NCBI GenBank assembly: GCA_039621445.1
Contig: CP154954.1
Coordinates: 18,586,642 to 18,650,641 of the forward strand
DNA length: 64,000 nt
Direction: 5' to 3'
Origin: Euglena gracilis
Lineage: Eukaryota > Euglenida > Euglenophyceae > Euglenales
Below are positions 11,101 through 19,581 of this stretch, in pieces; the first letter of the stretch is position 1; each line of letters begins with the position of its first letter. The notes under the pieces were generated by a model that saw only the letters and a list, made by a program, of their open reading frames with translations, was not told the origin of the DNA and made no database searches. A program made the translations under genes and the position numbers.

Positions 11101-12479
11101 AAAGTTCTGCAGAATGGTTGAGGTGTTGCAAAAAAATTGGCGCCTCCGCTAGCAAATTCCCCCCCACACACATGGGGTGCTTCCAAGGGAGATGGCAAAG
11201 TGGATGAGTTTTTGGATGTGCCTGGAGAGAGGGGAGGGGGCTGCGCCCCCCCCCCCCGGAGACCCCCCACCTCCCCCTCCCTCCAAATAAAAGTCAACAA
11301 GCATCTTTCAGACGTATTTTTGTGCCCATTACAGACACAACATTTCACAGCGATTCCGAACATGCAAAAAAGGAACAAGAAAAATTTGTTCAGGTTTACC
11401 CCCCCCACAAAGGCAAGAAAACGGGGGCAATTTTTGCAATATATGGGTTTTTCGTCTGTTCTTAGCAGATTCTTTATTCGTTCCATTCCGGGAAGAAATG
11501 TGATCAATTTTGAGTCATCATTGTGGTCCAATTCAAAAGTTCGCTTTTGAAAATTATGTGGAGCCAAGAAGGATCTGTGAGAAAATAATTTTGTTCGCAT
11601 ACGATTCCAGGGCCAATAGGAAAAATTTGGGACGCATGATTTTGTTGTAAAGCTAACTTGCATCACTTGTGTGAAAACAATTTTTCGAGGGGCAATAAAA
11701 CAAAGCAAATTTCCTATGTGAAATGGCAGAATTTTTCATTTTCTCTCAAGCAAAGCCAAGCCGACATACCTCCATCAGAAGCTAGAATGGGAAAAATGAA
11801 TTGAAAGAAATACACTTGGTACCCGAGAAATGCCTGGATGGATGATCCTCTTCTCATCCGCGGCGGCCAACTCCGTCCCCTGCTGCGCAACGAAGATGTG
11901 CATCCAGAGTGACCCGTTTGCCAGGGCTGCACAGGAGGGCCAGCTGGGGTTCCCCCCCCCCTATCTCTGGAAAAAAATCAGTTTGCAAACTGCCCCCCCC
12001 CCCAACGCCCGAAAAAAACAAGTGGTCCTGCGAACCTCACAAAAGCAAAATTGCGCACTCAGAATGGCATCACCATTTGCAATTATGTGCTTTCGCCGTT
12101 CACAACAGCACAACCTAATGTTTTGTGTGCATTTGTCACCAGGGAGGTGGGGGTCGGATCCCCCCTTCCTAGGGTCCCCACCACCACCACAAGAAATCCC
12201 ATTCAGCCCTGCCCGTTACCCGCCAAGTACTCATCCACAGGGACCTCCAGCTGGTAGGTGTGCTGCGCCTGGTCCTGTGCGGAGTCGAAGACGACCACAT
12301 CACGCCAGACGTGCAGGCTTGGGTCACCGAAGTCGACGGCCGTCCAGTTCGGGTCTCGTTTTAAGAAGAGCTGGACGTCCAATGACGGCAGAGCGGTGCG
12401 GCAAGAGTTACCCCCCAAACAGGAGCGTGCAGGGAAAAAACCCGGGGAGTCCAGCCAGCCGGCTGGGAAAAGGTGCTGC
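2419..12479 (-). CDS. CLPTM1: CLPTM1-family ER membrane protein, copy 1 (split gene, 3' part outside window, frameshifted)
   Basis: Seven exons read right to left give an ordered match to the CLPTM1 family, multipass ER membrane proteins whose members act in receptor retention and GPI-precursor lipid scrambling. They are 12231-12479, 11823-11926, 8301-8426, 7420-7539, 6047-6142, 3665-3709 and 2419-2560. Family landmarks appear in order: the lumenal block ending VWRDVVVFDS, GSLWMHIFVAQ, VPHWKPTLSFALVE, FEAGHWYPVLYINEFWQLN, LPLNISYDPLGLVKWQM, then NPWLLGLTVLV and AFKNDIQFWK in the first membrane region. Introns are GT-AG. The usual basic stretch (KYKRRR-like) between GSLWMHIF and VPHWKP was not found and may lie in a missed exon at 8.5-11.8 kb. 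The exon at 11823-11926 has one extra A compared with copy 2, breaking the frame. The start and the C-terminal half are not seen. Confidence 0.85.
3010..3395. mobile_element. C-tract/TATAA-box element
   Basis: The interval starts with a C run followed by ACTTATAA and contains two inverted counterparts, a G run followed by TTATGAG or TTATAAATG. It also has the recurring phrase GG(C)CCGAGGGGG-TTATAA that is found in the element at 23508-23750. No coding content was recognised. The ends are approximate. Confidence 0.45.
3401..3464. repeat. TA/TG microsatellite
   Basis: Alternating TATATA, TGTATATA and GTGTGTGTATATATA units form a simple repeat within a CLPTM1 intron interval. Confidence 0.9.
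3665..3709 (-). CDS. CLPTM1: CLPTM1 small exon, copy 1
   Basis: A short candidate exon encodes AMAPLQEVKKMLMDT between a GCAG acceptor and a GTTTCA donor. It corresponds to the family segment just before the first membrane helix (SVKVALLET-like in animals). A second acceptor at 3692 would shorten it to nine codons. Small size and uncertain phase keep confidence moderate. It has no counterpart in copy 2, which begins to its right. Confidence 0.5.
3925..4270. mobile_element. CTAGC-rich short element at the left edge of copy 1
   Basis: The left part reads CACTGGAAAAAGTGGACTAG with CTAGACCCCCCC after it. The right part (4185-4265) has CACTGGGAAAAAAATTTCC, then ACTAGCTAGCCC and further CTAGC motifs, so the ends are roughly inverted. 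The middle contains two GGCGC(T/N)...GCGCC hairpins flanking A/T-rich arms. The same element lies at 39338-39680, directly at the N gap. It is non-coding. Confidence 0.5.
4271..6046. other. CLPTM1 intron interval without recognised genes, copy 1
   Basis: This holds G/C homopolymers (at about 4270, 4320, 4610 and 5240) and mixed sequence. It includes a TGTACATAC...TGTACATACC pair near 5479 and 5510. No exon or structured RNA was recognised. The same sequence is at 39681-41449 in copy 2. Confidence 0.4.
6047..6142 (-). CDS. CLPTM1: CLPTM1 exon: LPLNISYDPLGLVKWQM, copy 1
   Basis: The 96-nt exon (32 codons) begins after CCCCGGCAG and ends before GTGGCC. It encodes EHLVEVNASL, then LPLNISYDPLGLVKWQM, matching the family LPL-x5-PLSL-x-(K/R)WQ motif. 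Copy 2 (41450-41545) differs at LLGQLL versus LLGQML. Confidence 0.85.
7420..7539 (-). CDS. CLPTM1: CLPTM1 exon: lumenal FEAGHWYPVLYINEFWQLN, copy 1
   Basis: This 120-nt exon (40 codons) starts DFNFYRPAYLPP after TTTGTTGCAG and ends FWQLN before GTGTGT. It matches the family PPPLDQYVKFD...YYPIIYFNDYW segment. It joins in frame (phase 0) to the upstream exon, giving ...SFALVE-DFNFYR. Copy 2 has one conservative change (Ile to Val). Confidence 0.92.
7594..7939. mobile_element. CCATACCATTGCTTAGC inverted-repeat element, copy 1
   Basis: Seventeen-base perfect inverted repeats (CCATACCATTGCTTAGC) lie at 7613-7629 and 7923-7939, with a further partial left copy at 7596-7609. Inside are C/G-run palindromes and four repeats of AAAAAACCAGTC(A/G)GTCACT. 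A related internal sequence occurs at 21060-21270. The element abuts a GT/GCGT microsatellite on its right. It has no open coding content and resembles a MITE. The copy 2 version is at 43609-43954. Confidence 0.65.
7940..8132. repeat. GT / GCGT microsatellite, copy 1
   Basis: A run of GT and GCGT units. The copy 2 equivalent (43955-44150) is a purer GCGT array, whereas this one contains a few interruptions (GCAT, TTGTGC, GCGC). Confidence 0.95.
8301..8426 (-). CDS. CLPTM1: CLPTM1 exon: VPHWKPTLSFALVE, copy 1
   Basis: This 126-nt exon (42 codons) runs from a TTGCACAG acceptor to a GTGCCC donor. The protein has an acidic stretch (GDTAAEDVPAVEDV) followed by WVPHWKPTLSF, matching the family block ending in SHWHPNITINIV. 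The exon is identical in copy 2 (44323-44448). Confidence 0.9.
8427..11822 (-). other. CLPTM1 intron interval, copy 1
   Basis: This 3.4-kb interval lies between two firm CLPTM1 exons. A conserved basic segment of the family should be encoded here, but I found no convincing exon. Several open stretches exist on both strands (for example 9065-9274 minus and 10350-10676 plus); none resembles a known protein. The sequence is almost identical in copy 2 (44449-47850). Confidence 0.5.
11823..11926 (-). CDS. CLPTM1: CLPTM1 exon: GSLWMHIF, frameshifted in copy 1
   Basis: After the acceptor CTGTGCAG the exon should read P-G-N-G-S-L-W-M-H-I-F, the family NGSIYxHVY strand, followed by AADEKRIIHPG. Copy 1 has an extra A in the GGCAAACGGG stretch (about 11917-11919) where copy 2 has GGCAACGGG, so the reading frame is lost at residue 3. 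It is otherwise intact, with a GTACCA donor. The phase matches the upstream exon if that one ends at 12231. Confidence 0.85.
12231..12479 (-). CDS. CLPTM1: CLPTM1 exon: N-terminal lumenal domain, copy 1
   Basis: The 249-nt exon follows a pyrimidine-rich acceptor (TTTTTCCCCTTCCAG). It encodes QHLFPAGWLDSP, LDVQLFLKRDPNW, VWRDVVVFDS and YQLEVPVD, matching the family segment (NLFPKD...MNLHVYIS...FW...LDIPQSV). The donor GTACTT (phase 2) fits the next exon; a GTAACG donor slightly downstream would not. Exons upstream of this were not identified with certainty. Confidence 0.85.
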
Positions 12480-13775
12480 CTGGAAGGGGAAAAAGTGAAA
12501 GCTAGCTGGACCTCTCCCCCAGGGGTCGGCTCCCCTCTGGCTTAAGAAACCCCCTGCCCCCAAAACCCAAGACTTTTGACAGGCGAGGTGGGACGTTCGC
12601 AACACGACCTCGCATCACAAGGTCCTTGTGTTTGCAAAAGTCATGCAAAAGTCGTGCAAAAGTATTTGCAAATTTTTTTTCTGCACGCTAGTTATGCAAA
12701 GTTGAACGTCCCCATTTTTGCGTTTCTTTGGAAGTCATTTCCGCTGGAAGACGTAGAAGACGCAAACAGAGATGCCTGCAGCTTGGGGCTTTGGTGTAAT
12801 TTCCTTCCGAAAACAAGGAAGCAAGGCCCAGGAGGAGGAGGAAACATTTTGCCAAATCATTTCCAACAGAAAATTAGAATATCCAGAATGAATTTCCAAT
12901 TATCAAGAATAAACCTGAAAAAAAAAATTGCAGCCTGCCCCCCCCCACCGACCCCACAACCTCTGACCGGGGGGGGGGGGTGTTCACGCACCCCCTGACC
13001 TGCAACCCCCGACCAGGGGCTGGTTGTACGACCAGGTGCCAAAAACCCCTATTTTTGCTACGTCAGCTACAATCCCCCAACCACGGGGGTGGGGGGGGGG
13101 GGGGCGTACGGACCCCCATGGGCAAGGGTAGGGGGTTGCAACAGTGTTCAAAAGATCCATTCCTTTCCATGGTTCTCCCAGGCTGCATGCCACAAAATGC
13201 TTTGTTAAAAAAAAAGTTGTGACCCTAAATTTTCATCAAATCAAAGGCCAAATTTTTTGAGAGGTTAGACGGTCCATTCCTCTGCAACAAACCAATCCAG
13301 TGTTCCAAGCAAAGAAACCATTTGAGCAGGGGGGAATGTGTCAGCCTGGCCTTGCGAAAAAATGCACAAAAATGTGCAAATATGCCAAAAAAATAAGCCA
13401 AATGTACAAAGTCTGGGAGAAAGTGCAGATTCAAAAAAATGCAAAAATTACCCAAAACACACGCAAAAAATGGCAGCAAATGTATAACAATCATATGGAA
13501 TTCTGATGAAAGTTTCAGTTTTCGAAAAAAAAGCAAAAAATTGTGCAAACCCGAAAATGCGCCAATGGAAGCGCCAGCAGGAATGAGCTACAATGATGGG
13601 GCTGAAACAAAACCACCGAAAAAAATGCGCCAGGAGCAAGAAAATGAGCTGAAACAAAAAAACTACAAAAATGCGCGAAAAAATGCGAATAAAAAATGCA
13701 ATGAGAAAAAAAATGCGAAACAACTTCCCTCCCCTTTATTGAGCTGAAATGTGAACACCAGCCTGACTGAGGCAC
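12480..13775. other. Repeat-containing stretch upstream of the CLPTM1 exons, copy 1
   Basis: No gene was recognised. It holds GCAAAAGTC repeats (12630-12665), a C/G-run block (12938-13110) containing two inverted CGACCAGGGG / CGACCAGGTG phrases, and an A-rich stretch (13360-13720). Copy 2 has a smaller A-rich part, lacking about 70 bp that includes 13556-13620. Confidence 0.4.
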
Positions 13776-13879
13776 CCTTCGCAAATAATGGTTCATACTC
13801 TCGTTGAACCGGTGATGGCTGGTGATTTGGGTTGTAGCGGCGTTCTCCAGCAGGTTCCTTTCTTGGCCAACAGGGGTTG
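13776..13879 (-). CDS. Orphan candidate exon, copy 1
   Basis: A strong acceptor (TTTTCTTGCTTTCAG) is followed by a 104-nt open stretch encoding ATPVGQERNLLENAATT and then HHRFNESMNHYLRR, ending at a GTGCCT donor. I do not recognise the protein. It lies upstream of the CLPTM1 exons on the same strand and could be a 5' exon, but its phase does not fit the 12231-12479 exon directly. It is unchanged in copy 2 (49745-49848). Confidence 0.35.
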
Positions 13880-13949
13880 CTGAAAGCAAGAAAACAACTT
13901 TACACATTTTCACTTCCGACGCTGTGCACAAGAGATGGCAAAAAAAAAT

Positions 13950-14070
13950 TTTCTCTGTAAATTTGGGGATGGTAATTCCTAATTTGGTGTCAAATTCCTA
14001 ATTTTAGGTGTGGGGATTCCTAGTTTTTTTGATTTTTCCCCAAAAATTCGTGCTCGGTGATTCCTAATTG
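13950..14070. repeat. ATTCCTAATTT minisatellite patch, copy 1
   Basis: Four to five imperfect units of roughly 20-25 bp carry ATTCCTAATTT or ATTCCTAGTTT. The same motif forms a longer array at 31790-32060. The copy 2 equivalent is at about 49920-50040. Confidence 0.6.
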
Positions 14071-15679
14071 GCCGCCTAAAATGTGGTGTTCCCCCCGTGA
14101 CCCCCCCGTGACCCCCCCCCCCCCGGTGACCCGAACCACCCCCAGAGGCATCATGGATAATGGGTATACATTTTCTAAATTATATATTTTTTTGGTTCCC
14201 AATGATACCAGCCTTGTATCTGAATGTGTGTGAATTAAAAGGACAAGAGGAAAATCAGTTCTTTTCACAATTTGAAATTTAAGGTTCAATTATTTCATTG
14301 AATATTTTCATTTTGAATTTAAAATTTCTAAATTCAAATGACATGGAATGCAAAAAAATCTTGCATTTTTCATTTCTCAAAAATTTGATATTGCAAATTA
14401 ATCATGTCACGTGTGCCTGAAAAGGGACCTGCCTTCTGATCTCACGATCCGCAACACATTGCACCACAAACAAGAGAGTCAGAAGTTGACAGATACATCC
14501 ATTAATTACTGTCATCAACTGCAAGTAAAAAAGATTGTTGCCCGTTGGCTGAGTTTGGTCGTCAAAAATTCAAAAATGGGTTGGGTTATGGTGAATGATG
14601 AAAGCAAAAATTTGCAAATAGTGAGTGCCCAATTGTTTGTACCATCGATATTCACAGGAGTCTATTGTTTTCTTGGGGGAGGCAAAAATATCATTTCCAA
14701 AAGAAAACCATTCCAACATCCGAACAGCCCCTGCCAATCGGCCATTTATCCTTTTTTGAAGACGAGGGATGGGGATGTCCACCAGAAATGTTGACAAAAA
14801 AAACTCACTCTTTTTTAAGGATAGGCATTCTTCGGTGGATAGAGTTGGCATTTTTTCCCCGTCATTGAAGCCTGGAACTTAGAGTTGAACAATTTGTGCA
14901 GTTTGCACAGAGTCTGCACAGAAAAGCCTGGGGTCTTTTTGTGATTTTCTTTGATTTCCCATCATTTCGAGAAATAATAATAAAATACTTTTGAAAAAAA
15001 ATTGACCCTGAAATGACCGAAAAGCGGCAAAGCAAAAGAGGTGTGTTGGGACAGTATGAATTTGACTATGGCCATAAAATGGCCACAGTAGCCACGAACG
15101 ATGGGCGACCGCGGTGCCGTGGTCGTCCAGGACCCCCGAAAACCTTGGCCCAAAACACTGTTCTTGATCTGAAACCAAGGAATTTCCTAAGCCGGACCCC
15201 CCCCCCTGGGGGTCCAGCCAGAAAGCCCCTTTTTTTCCCACAGCCCCGCCCAGCGCGGCCTAAACCCCCCCCCCCCCGGTAATAAAGTTTTTGCAGCCCG
15301 GCAAAGCCAGGCTGGAACAAAAAAATCGGTGAAATTTTTGAAAAAGGGGGTCAAAAATGGCCAAGAATCCCTGTTCTTTTTATTTGGGGGGGGTTCACCT
15401 CAAAAAATTTAAATAAAAATAAAATAAAAATGCATCCCAGATTTGGGCCTGTTTCGGGTCAAAAAAAGGTGTTGGCTGGACCCTCCTCCAGGTCCAGGGA
15501 GGTCGTTCGAACCTGGCTGCTGGGCTGGACCTGGCTTTTTCCAGCCAGCCGGCCGGGAGAGTGGCGATGTGCTCTTTCTTTGGCTGGGGGAGCCTTGGAG
15601 ATATTCGTCCCATAGGGCTGCAAGGTCACCTAAAACCCCCCCCAAAAATAAACCCCCCCAAATACAACCCCCCCCCGAT
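14071..15679. other. Stretch without recognised genes, copy 1
   Basis: This includes a CGTGACCCCCC / GGTGACCCGAACCACC block (14090-14145) that recurs inverted at 34620-34650. An A/T-rich region (14270-14410) and an open stretch on the plus strand (14411-14794) with no recognisable similarity follow. Then come C/G-run segments (15190-15280, 15385) separated by GC-rich inverted pieces (GCCCAGCGCGGCC; CCAGCCAGCCGGCCGGG). Copy 2 (50040-51652) is very similar. Confidence 0.4.
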
Positions 15680-16786
15680 TGTGGAATCGTGTATGGAGGC
15701 TCTGGGTTCACATCCGAACCGGTGTCTTGGACACCGGTTCGGGCGGGAAACCGGTGACTTGGACTGAAGAAACAGGACAGAAATGCAAAAGGCCATCATT
15801 TGGAATTCGGTGCAAAGAGGTGCGAAACGACCAATAAGGCAAACCGGACAGTACCACAGCCGCAGCGCTAAAACGAAGGCAACTGTTTTGCCTGAGGGAT
15901 CAGACACGGCTAGTTATTTACCATCAGGGCACAGCCAGGACCCGTAACGGGGGGGATGACCAACCCTGCACAGGCGCAATGCGACGGCAAGTGGCAGACA
16001 TCGCAAACGACTTTACGCTTGCCGCCACAGAGGCCCATGGCACCCCCACAGTTTGGACAGTGGTCCGCATCCCCCAACTCCATCTTCGCTTTCATCTCCT
16101 TCGGAAGAGAAGCAGCATTGAAAAAAACACAAAGTTGTGGATAATGTGACTGCACCGAAGGCACAAACGAGCCAACATGGGAGGGCGCTTCCCTGTACAA
16201 CGCAGCCAAAGTGTTGACCATCGTGGTCAGCGTGGAAGGGAACCAGGACTGATCCTGCACCTTGGCATTAAAATAAACTTCTTCGCGTTGGGCGGTGGCT
16301 GCCTGTTGCTTCTCGTAACCGTGATCAAAGGACACGTGACATTTACCGTCCAAAGAGCAAATGCCAAGAGCCAATCGTCAAATGTTGCCCCACGCAGCTC
16401 GCAAACCTTTTGGAAATGCCGGGCAGCTGCCAGCACCACCATTTTGCCTTTCGCAAGACCACCATGGGGGCAACTGTTGTCAAATGTTTCCCCAAACAAA
16501 AGTGAGTGGGCTGCTAGAGGTGCGGCGGCGGCCTCAAGACTAGCCAAAGATTCTGCTGGGGTGGGGGGCAGCGCACTGGTGCACACGGTAGTAACCTGGC
16601 CGGTGTCATTAAGAAAAAACCTGCCAAGGAAGCAATACGTGACCGTGCGTCCCTAGACACCGGTTCGGAAGCCTCCGATACACGGTTTCAAGAACTGTGT
16701 CCAAGACACCAGTTCGGGCGTGAAATCAGTGACTAGGACACCGGGTTCACGCCCGACTGGTGTCCTTGGACACAGTTCTCGATATA
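15680..16786. mobile_element. ACCGGTGTC-palindrome element carrying a PHD-finger gene, copy 1
   Basis: The left end (15700-15760) holds the palindrome GAACCGGTGTC-TTG-GACACCGGTTC. The right end (16655-16786) has ACACCGGTTC, then a long hairpin from AACTGTGTCCAAGACACC to GGTGTCCTTGGACACAGTT, ending TCTCGATATA. The fold-back elements at 29451-30403 and 32276-33225 have the same end design (same TCTCGATATA terminus, palindromes with GCG in place of GTG). The interior carries a minus-strand gene. This looks like a coding relative of those non-coding elements. Confidence 0.6.
15740..16586 (-). CDS. PHD-finger protein of a mobile element, copy 1 (4 exons, start not defined)
   Basis: Three short introns rejoin the frames: 16303-16346 (44 nt), 16099-16155 (57 nt) and 15892-15941 (50 nt), all GT-AG. 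The product has an Ala-rich N-terminal part (HFQKVCELRGATFDDWLLAF), a middle segment (WFPSTLTTMVNTLAALYREA) and a C-terminal C4HC3 PHD-type finger. The finger is CPNC, then CDVC, H and C in CDVCHLPSHCAC, and after the last intron LWYCPVC with the usual Trp two residues before the seventh ligand. PHD fingers usually read histone H3 tails. No catalytic domain was seen. The upstream end runs into the element terminus, so the true start is unknown; the stop lies in or near the left terminal repeats. Confidence 0.55.
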
Positions 16787-18154
16787 AATGGGTCTGACCA
16801 AATACAAACGCCTCCCCAAAATACGTGTCAGCTTCAGCTCCATCACCTCCTGACTCCTCGGATTCATCGCCTCCTGACTCCTCGGAAGTTCGTGATTCAG
16901 TGGCCTCGGCACTCGAACCGACCGAAATCGAGACACCAAGGGAGTCTTCGGAGAGATACTTTTTATTGGAAGCAAAACCAAGATACGCTCGCGATCGTCG
17001 GATCGGCCAGAATCTGAGTCGAAAATTGTGGTGATTTTTGGTGCTGCTTGGTTTAAGACACTTAATGAACCATAGAAAAACGATTTTTCTCTTCGAATCA
17101 ACGACCAGGGTCCAGGAGGGCACAAGAACTGTGAAATTAGGACTTCCCTGGGACAAGAAATGGGAGTACTGTGTGGTGCGGCTGAATTTGGTGGTGATCA
17201 CGAATCGTCTGATGAAAAGAGCTTTCGATTGAGGGGCAAGTTTGTACTGAACGATTGACACAGCCGGCGTCTGTCAAGGAATGGGCACAAGTCGATTGGG
17301 CGGTCGGGTCGACTAGTCGGCCCAACCAGTCGAATCGACTCGCTCCATTTGGGCACGGGTGGTCGAGTCGACTTTGGGCGGATGAGCCGACCAAGCCGAT
17401 CCGACCGCCCAACACAGTCCTTGCCCGCCCATGCGTGTTTTTAGCCCCCCCCCAAGAAAAAAATCCACCGATTGAAGTTTTCACATATTTGCTTCCATGG
17501 GCTGACCCAGCAAAGGAAGGGGCAACAGACAAGACTAGAAAGCCTTGGGAGAGGAGGTTTTCTTTACCAAGCACCCCTTGGCTCCATCGTGGCAGGGACG
17601 AATTGTACGCCGCCCGGGGGGGGGGGGGCAGAGTCAAGAATGCCGCTGAAAAGTTGGTGGATTCAACCACCAACCCGTATTGAAAAACAAGCGCAACCTT
17701 CCCAAGGGTTCATTTTTTCAACACAGACATAACTCCCTCCAATTGCAAACACCCCGGGGGCCTTGAAATGCTGCCTGAATATAAACATGGGGGGTTAAAC
17801 TTGACAGCATACGGACAAATGGTTCATCCGGCGGGGGGATACCATGTGGTTCCACCTGGGCCCCACTTTCGGGGAAAGTCGTGATCCTTCAGATAGGATC
17901 AGGGTCATGGCCGGACTGCTGTGGACTCTCTTTTTTTTTGGATTCCGGAAGAAGTTAATTTCCGGAAGGATTCCGGAAGAAGTTTTTGGGGATTTTTTCC
18001 CTTAAAAATTATCCCTGTTTGACACATGGCCTTGCCCATCGATTGAAAGCTCTCCTCAAGGGCTTTCGGCAGATGGCCACAGAAATGCACACTGCGCTCA
18101 TTTTCGGCGTGACATATTAATTTGAGAAAGCCCACCCTTCAGGCACCATACAGC
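16787..18154. other. Dispersed-repeat stretch, copy 1
   Basis: Two 24-bp tandem units rich in CCTCCTGACTCCTCGGA lie at 16846-16895. A minus-oriented copy of the dispersed module family lies at 16970-17240 (AGCTTTCGATTGAGGGG at its end). An imperfect inverted pair GGGCGGTCGG/CCGACCGCCC brackets 17295-17410. Three TTCCGGAA boxes sit at 17940-17982, followed by a plus-oriented core module (18037-18080). No gene was recognised. Confidence 0.45.
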
Positions 18155-19581
18155 CAGGGCTGGATACAGGTAGAGGTACAGGTTGCCAACACAAAAAACA
18201 TACCCCCCCTGACAGCACAAAAAAACATACCCCCCCCCCTTTTTTTTCAGTTTTTGTGGCAGCCATAACTTCGGCTGTGCACCATGTTGAGGTCTCGGAC
18301 ATACTCCATATTGTTGCCTGTGAAATACCCATCCAAAAATGTCTCTGTGCATTTTCCTCGATTCCCCCTCCACCCCGAGTTATGGGCCCCTCAAAAGTGC
18401 TCCGCACACGACAAGCGAAAATTTTTGAAAAACATGGATTTTGGGCCGGGTTGGAATAATAAACAGCTCACCACTCGGGAACCCTAAGGAGTTGGGCTCT
18501 GGAACTTGGTGGGTCGGATTGGCCATGAAATAGGCTTCAAAAAATATCTACATCAAAATTTGCCATCTCGACACCCAGAAAAAGTTATTTTATGGTTTTT
18601 AGGCCAGCTCAAAAAAAATTTAGCCCTTTTTGTGTGGGAAAACCTAAAAAATGTGTGTTTTTTTTTCCCACACAAAAAGGGCTAAATTTTTTGGAGCTGG
18701 CCAAAAAATAAAAAACTTTTCTGGGTGTCATATGGCAAATGATGATTTTTTGCCTTTTTCCTAAATCCGCCATTTTTTTTTTCAGCGTTCTGAGCACTGT
18801 TTATTTCCAAACCCGGCCAATCATCCAATCGAATTTTTTTCCGTTGTTGAGACCCATAAATGGGTGAAATCAGAAAAAAACATGAAAAAACAAAAAAGAG
18901 GGGATCAGGGAAAGGGCTGTGAAATGTTTTTTGTGTCAGAGGTATGTTTTTTTGTTTGGCAACCTATAGGAGTCCGACCACCATGACCCAACTCTTACCC
19001 ATATGTTTATACCAAGGCCCAAAATCCATGTCAAATTTTGCTTGTCTTTACACTTTTAGGGGCCCAAAAGGAATGAGAAAATGCACAGAGACATGGTGGT
19101 TTCAATTGCCAAGAGTATGTCACAAAATGGTCATGATTTTCCAAAAATGAAAAAAAATATTTTTGTGCTTTCATATGTTTTTTTGTGTGGCAGTAGAGGT
19201 CAAAGTCCTCTACCTCTATCTGACCCACTCTACCTCTTCTACCTCTACCATAAAATGTTATAACTGGCCCATAAGGGCCACAAAAGGCTCCATATGCCTA
19301 AAATTTGTCTAATTAGCATCTCAACACATTTTATTTAGATTAGGAATGAGAAAAAAAATCAGGATGGGTTTTTCAAATTGCCATAAGAGTTTGTCACAAG
19401 AATGGTCAATTTCTGATTTTTCCATAAAATTGCCTTCGTTCGACATATATTTCTTTGATAAGCCACTTTCCTTAAGGTTTGACATTGAGGTGACATAGAG
19501 GGATAGCAGAGGTAGAGGTGACCTCAACCTCTACCTCTACCTCTACCTCTACCTATATCCCTCTCCCTCTATCCAGCCCTG
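18155..19581. mobile_element. CAGGGCTGGATA-ended inverted-repeat element, copy 1
   Basis: The left end CAGGGCTGGATA at 18155 is matched by TATCCAGCCCTG ending at 19581. The AGAGGTA/TACCTCT purine-pyrimidine repeats lie just inside both ends. ATACAG is found on both sides (18148-18153 and 19582-19587) and may be the target duplication. The CAGGG terminus suggests a hAT-type MITE, although hAT duplications are normally 8 bp. The middle has a 55-bp hairpin (GAGCTGGCC arms, 18600-18705). The flanking halves are a weak, diverged palindrome. There is no coding potential. Confidence 0.6.
19500..19572. repeat. CTCTAC microsatellite, copy 1
   Basis: CCTCTA units with CCCTCT variants form the inner border of the element ending at 19581. 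The copy 2 equivalent is at 55400-55472. Confidence 0.85.

Noticed and set aside
11094-11708. A 204-codon open minus-strand stretch between CLPTM1 exons
   Set aside because: It resembles no part of CLPTM1, has no splice-site support, and the corresponding region is interrupted in copy 2 by small indels.
14411-14794. A 127-codon plus-strand open stretch retained in both copies
   Set aside because: Retention is uninformative because the two copies are nearly identical. There is no similarity or splice context, and another frame is open on the opposite strand.
16825-17034. A Ser/Pro/Glu-rich plus-strand open stretch (PPDSSDSSPPDSSEV)
   Set aside because: It comes from a two-unit tandem repeat running into a dispersed repeat whose other copies are not open in this frame.
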